DNA from: Novosphingobium sp. MD-1 | Lineage (GTDB): Bacteria > Pseudomonadota > Alphaproteobacteria > Sphingomonadales > Sphingomonadaceae | Reading direction: 5' to 3' | Assembly: GCF_001014975.1 (NCBI RefSeq) | Contig: NZ_BBXA01000002.1 | Span: forward strand, 21,984-85,983 | Length of the DNA: 64,000 nucleotides | In this document: positions 60,992-64,000 of the stretch, one piece after another | Layout: each line of letters starts with the position of its first letter | Position numbering within the stretch: the first letter of the stretch is position 1 | Position numbers and translations under genes: made by a program | The notes under the pieces: generated by a model | Seen by the model: the letters and a program-made list of their open reading frames with translations, nothing else | What the model was told of the DNA's origin: nothing | Database searches by the model: none

Positions 60992-62092
60992 ATCCCCCCC
61001 CGAATACCTTGAGGTTAGAATGGCATATCGGGCTATCGCAGAAAAGACGCTTTTGATCCGTGCTGGAAATCACCGGTACTCTTCTCCCGACTTAGCTGAC
61101 GATCCGCTGCGGGGGGCAAAATTCTGATACGGAATGACCGAAAAGGGTCGACCCTAGAAACCGACACCGAAGCGTTCGAATGTCGGCTATCCCGCTTTCA
61201 TGTCCGGAACCCGCCGTTCCGGAGTGTCCCCCTTTCCGGACCATGAAAGTTTCCAGCGACCCCTCACCATGGACCCCGCTCCGGCCTGTGGCCGAAGCGG
61301 AACCTGCCCTACTCGCCAGACCCCGTGCCCGGCCCGGTGGGCCAGCCCCGCGCTCCGGCTCCCCGAGCCCCGCGCTGCGGGTCTCGTCTCATCCGAGTGA
61401 CGGTCAGGGGTAGGGGAAGAGGGCAACCTCCCCCCGCGAGGGCGGCCCGTTCCGCCCGGACAGTCTGTAAAGCGGAGCGCCGCCTGCGGCCGCGCGCGCC
61501 GTGCCGCGATCGGTCGCTCGCGCAAGCGCTCACCGCCCGTCGCGGTAAGGGCATCGCCGCCCGGGACGGACGGCGATGCGTCTCCACACGCCGGTCCTGT
61601 CCATCCTCTCCTACGCCCCCCTTGCAGGCTCCCGGCGTTGCAGCGTGGTTTCGGCAGGCAAGGAGTTGCGTCGAGACCAGGCTCCGCTAGCCGGATCGGG
61701 GCCGCCGGCGTCTGCTTCCCGGTGGAAGCGCCGGCTCCGATCCGCCAAGCTCCGCCAAGCCCCTCCCGTGCCTCTTGCCCGCCAAGTGCCCACGCCGCGC
61801 CTTGGGGCCTGCGACGGCGGCTCCGGAGATGATGGACAGGAAACCCGATCCCTTGCGCGCGGGCGACCAGGGCGGAACCGGCCCCTCGTCGGGGCCGGGC
61901 GGGGTGGGGGGCCTGCGCTGCCCGCGCAGGGTTCCTGATGCTCCGGCTCACCAGAGACGATGGGATTTGTGTCAATAAATCAATGTGATAGACCGCATTT
62001 GCCGCAGCCTGTATCAAGTAAAGGCCAAGGCGGAAACAGTCCTTGGCACACCAACAGGGGCCTTGCCCGAAGTAACAGGAAGCACATTCACC
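60992..62092. other. Long non-coding stretch, GC-rich with purine tracts
   Basis: Upstream of the deaminase (60992-61190) is a spacer with a GGGTCGACCC palindrome near 61145 that could hold a small RNA. From 61190 to 61960 it is very GC-rich; a 431-codon minus-strand frame is present but reads as low-complexity Arg/Pro/Gly and has no start signal. A purine tract followed by GAGGGCAACCTC (near 61410) recalls the structured leaders. AT-rich sequence at 61966-62010 is the likely promoter of the DUF736 gene. Confidence 0.4.
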
Positions 62093-62611
62093 ATGGCAAC
62101 TATCGGTTATCTCAATCGCAACGAACGGGGCGCACTGATCGGCAAGATCGAAACGCTCGCCTTCAGCAACGTTGTCGGCCTGCGTCCCTACCAGTCCAAC
62201 AATCCCAACGCGCCCACTTTCGAAATCCTTGCGCGCACCGCTGCACGGACATGGGTGCCGATCGGCGGACTGTGGGAACAGACCATGAAAAGCTCCGGCG
62301 AAAGCTTCTTTCAGGGGCGCATCGACGATCCGAGCATGGCCCGGCCCATGGACATCGCGGTCTTTCCCAACGGGGAGGAGGGCTTCAACATCGCATGGAC
62401 CCGCCGCCGCAACCGGCAGGACCTGCCCGGCGGTGGTGAGGGCATGGACATGCCACCCGCCAGCGACGAAGCCCGCGATCATGCCGACGATGATCTTGGC
62501 AGCAGCACCGCCGGCGACAACAGCTTCCTTGCCGGGATGACGGAGCTTGGCGGAATGGCAGGGGCAGGGAAGGGGAAGGGCCGCAAGGCCGCCGCAGACA
62601 TCCCGGCCTGA
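62093..62611 (+). CDS. DUF736-domain protein
   Basis: 172 residues from MATIGYLNRNE at 62093. DUF736 pattern: an initial MATIGxL, then KIETLAFSNVVGLRPYQ, NAPTFEIL, and WVPIGGLWEQ. The second half is an unstructured Gly/Asp-rich tail. The family is widespread on conjugative plasmids of alphaproteobacteria, with no proven role. Confidence 0.88.
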   Translation: MATIGYLNRNERGALIGKIETLAFSNVVGLRPYQSNNPNAPTFEILARTAARTWVPIGGLWEQTMKSSGESFFQGRIDDPSMARPMDIAVFPNGEEGFNIAWTRRRNRQDLPGGGEGMDMPPASDEARDHADDDLGSSTAGDNSFLAGMTELGGMAGAGKGKGRKAAADIPA

Positions 62612-62618
62612 ACCAAGT

Positions 62619-62652
62619 GGAGCCGGGAAGGAGGCTTACCCTTTCCGGCTCC
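62619..62652. terminator. 13-bp hairpin between the DUF736 and DUF2493 genes
   Basis: GGAGCCGGGAAGG pairs with CCTTTCCGGCTCC, one G-U pair, 8-base loop. No T-run follows, so it may terminate poorly or act as an RNA stability or attenuation element. Confidence 0.4.
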
Positions 62653-62723
62653 ATGGCTGAACATCGGTTATGTTCGTCCCGACGCTTACAGAATATCCGG
62701 GGCGACGCACAAGGGGCATTCCC

Positions 62724-63695
62724 ATGGCAGGCTTTGACAACTTCCACGACTTCGCCACCCATTATGCAGACCTCACCAGCGCCGGGGCCTTTCCCGCCGC
62801 TTTCACCGCCGACATCGCCAGCGCGCAGCTTTCCATTGTCGAGCAGCCGACCAGCGCCGACATGCCCGACGACCAGCAGGCCCGGGCCTGTGTCGAGCAG
62901 ATGACCCGCGACCTTTTCACCCTGCTTGCCGAAACCCGCCTTGCCGCGCTCGCCCCGCGCATCGCATGGGGCATGGTCAACTCGTTCCACAAGGTGGCCC
63001 AGCAACTGGCGGCGCAGGAGGACGACGCGGCGCGCGCGCTGGGCGACCTTGCCCGCATCAGCGACCCTTCGGAAATCCACGCGGCGCAGGTCGAGGACAG
63101 CCAGCGCCTGTGCCAGTCGCTCCACGAGGCCATGGCCGCCATCGAATGCATGCGCGACCATGCCGCCGAGGTCTACCGCGTCGAGACCGGCAGGCCATGG
63201 AGCGCCACCGGCGGCAGCCGCACGAGCCGCGCCCTGACCGCCTCGCAGATCGAGGCGCGCGATTTCCTCGCCGCCCGCGCGCAGCAGCGGCGCGAGGCCC
63301 ACGCGCCGAGCGGTCCGCTTGTCGTGGTTTCCGGGGGCGGCAACTGGACCGAGGTGGATGCCATCTGGAACCGGCTTGACCTGATCCACGCGCGCATCCC
63401 CGCCATGGTGCTCGCCACCACCGCCCAGCAGAAGGGCGCGGACATGATCGCCATGCGCTGGGCAGCGGCGCGGGGCGTCCCCTCGGTGAGCTTCCGCCTT
63501 GATCGCCGCCACGGCAACCGCGCCGCGTTCAAGCGCAACGAACAGCTTGTGAACTTGCGCCCGATCGAGGCGATCATCTGCGAGGGCAGCGGCATTCAGG
63601 CGAACCTTGCGCAGCGGTGCCGGGCCGCTGGCGTGCCCGTCACCATCTTCCGGCACAGCGACTTTGCTGGCGATCGCGGAAAGGAGGTCACCTGA
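62724..63695 (+). CDS. DUF2493-family protein (SLOG/YspA-like domain)
   Basis: 323 residues from the ATG at 62724 behind AAGGGG. N-terminal helical domain; C-terminal SLOG-type Rossmann domain with VVVSGGGNWTEVDAIWNRLD, GADMIAMRWAAARGV and the closing FRHSDFAGDRG. SLOG domains bind nucleotide-derived ligands. Common next to DUF736 on alphaproteobacterial plasmids; role unknown. Confidence 0.88.
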   Translation: MAGFDNFHDFATHYADLTSAGAFPAAFTADIASAQLSIVEQPTSADMPDDQQARACVEQMTRDLFTLLAETRLAALAPRIAWGMVNSFHKVAQQLAAQEDDAARALGDLARISDPSEIHAAQVEDSQRLCQSLHEAMAAIECMRDHAAEVYRVETGRPWSATGGSRTSRALTASQIEARDFLAARAQQRREAHAPSGPLVVVSGGGNWTEVDAIWNRLDLIHARIPAMVLATTAQQKGADMIAMRWAAARGVPSVSFRLDRRHGNRAAFKRNEQLVNLRPIEAIICEGSGIQANLAQRCRAAGVPVTIFRHSDFAGDRGKEVT

Positions 63696-64000
63696 CCGGG
63701 GAAGGGCAGCGAGGGCAGGGGGGATCGCACCGGTCCCCCACCCCTGAGGCGAGGGCGGCGCCCTGGGCGCGCGGGACCCTTCTGGCCCGTCTTGCGGCCG
63801 GACCAGTCCCACGCGCCGGCCCGCGTCAGGGCGGGCCTGGTCTCGGCTCGCTCGCGGCGGCACAGGGGCCGCCGGCTACGCCTCGCCGGTTCGAGCACGC
63901 CAGTCTCCCGCCATCCGGTGAGCCGCCGCCTCGCTGGCGGGCCGGCCTGCGCCGGCCACGCCCGCGCCTCGGCGTACCGTGCAGGCGGGGAAGGGGGCTG
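63696..64000. other. Gene-free GC-rich end of the window
   Basis: Starts with a purine tract (near 63697-63727) and ends with another (63986-64000) that resembles the beginning of a further structured leader, so the next backbone gene probably starts just outside the window. Confidence 0.4.

Noticed and set aside
61187..62482. 431-codon minus-strand frame in the GC-rich stretch
   Set aside because: Low-complexity Arg/Gly/Pro content, no ribosome binding site, and it runs into the DUF736 gene on the other strand.
1..64000. CRISPR array, rRNA or tRNA genes
   Set aside because: Repeats in the window are iterons, par elements and IS ends; no regularly spaced repeat-spacer units and no cloverleaf-like sequence were seen by eye.

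Overview
The window looks like part of a large plasmid, or a plasmid-derived replicon, from a sphingomonad-type alphaproteobacterium (Novosphingobium, Sphingobium or Sphingomonas). The evidence is a Rep_3-type initiator with iterons, a ParA/small-ParB pair flanked by repeats, a block of plasmid 'housekeeping' genes (strawberry-notch helicase-methylase, KorB-like ParB, ArdC, DUF3768, DUF5983, DUF1173, DUF736, DUF2493), a TonB-receptor-linked catabolic cluster, high GC, and an alphaproteobacterial LexA box. The genus is inferred.

Layout. 1-2.0 kb: an SOS cassette of a SRAP peptidase, a small unknown protein behind a GAAC-N7-GAAC LexA box, and a Y-family DNA polymerase cut by the window edge. 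2.0-5.0 kb: the parAB operon between ATCCGGT repeats, then repA and an iteron origin. 5.1-23.1 kb: plasmid backbone with two toxin-antitoxin pairs (HigBA, ParDE) and many conserved but uncharacterised genes; four start behind a common purine-tract-plus-hairpin leader. One zinc-ribbon gene here is split by an in-frame TGA. 23.3-31.6 kb: accessory genes of less GC-rich or mixed composition (DUF4238 protein, a HEMTH zincin-like protein, an IS91-type element with its own tyrosine recombinase, a SEC-C/nuclease-like protein).

31.8-45.1 kb: a catabolic cluster. A flavin-type monooxygenase of the acyl-CoA-dehydrogenase fold and an extradiol dioxygenase diverge from a TetR regulator. They are followed by three SDR enzymes, a LysR regulator, a HbpS/GlcG protein, a CocE/NonD hydrolase, a TonB receptor, an FAH-family hydrolase and a histidinol-dehydrogenase-like enzyme. 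Together they suggest uptake, hydrolysis, ring hydroxylation and meta-cleavage of an aromatic or ester substrate that I cannot name. 45.5-51.1 kb: a glycosyltransferase/GH130 pair and several small stress-type proteins. 51.1-52.4 kb: an IS3-family element with a frameshifted transposase.

52.5-61.0 kb: the most interesting segment, a compact defence island. It holds an HNH-like protein and an ImmA/IrrE peptidase with an XRE regulator. Divergent from these is an operon of a DUF2188 protein, a double ubiquitin-like protein, an E1-like ThiF enzyme with an N-terminal DUF6791-like domain, and a Cys-rich DUF6527 protein. Beyond that is a TcmP/Gp37-Gp68 (DUF5131) pair overlapping tail to tail, and an AvcD/DcdV-like antiphage cytidine-nucleotide deaminase with a small overlapping downstream ORF. 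61-64 kb returns to plasmid backbone (DUF736, DUF2493). No rRNA, tRNA or CRISPR array was seen.
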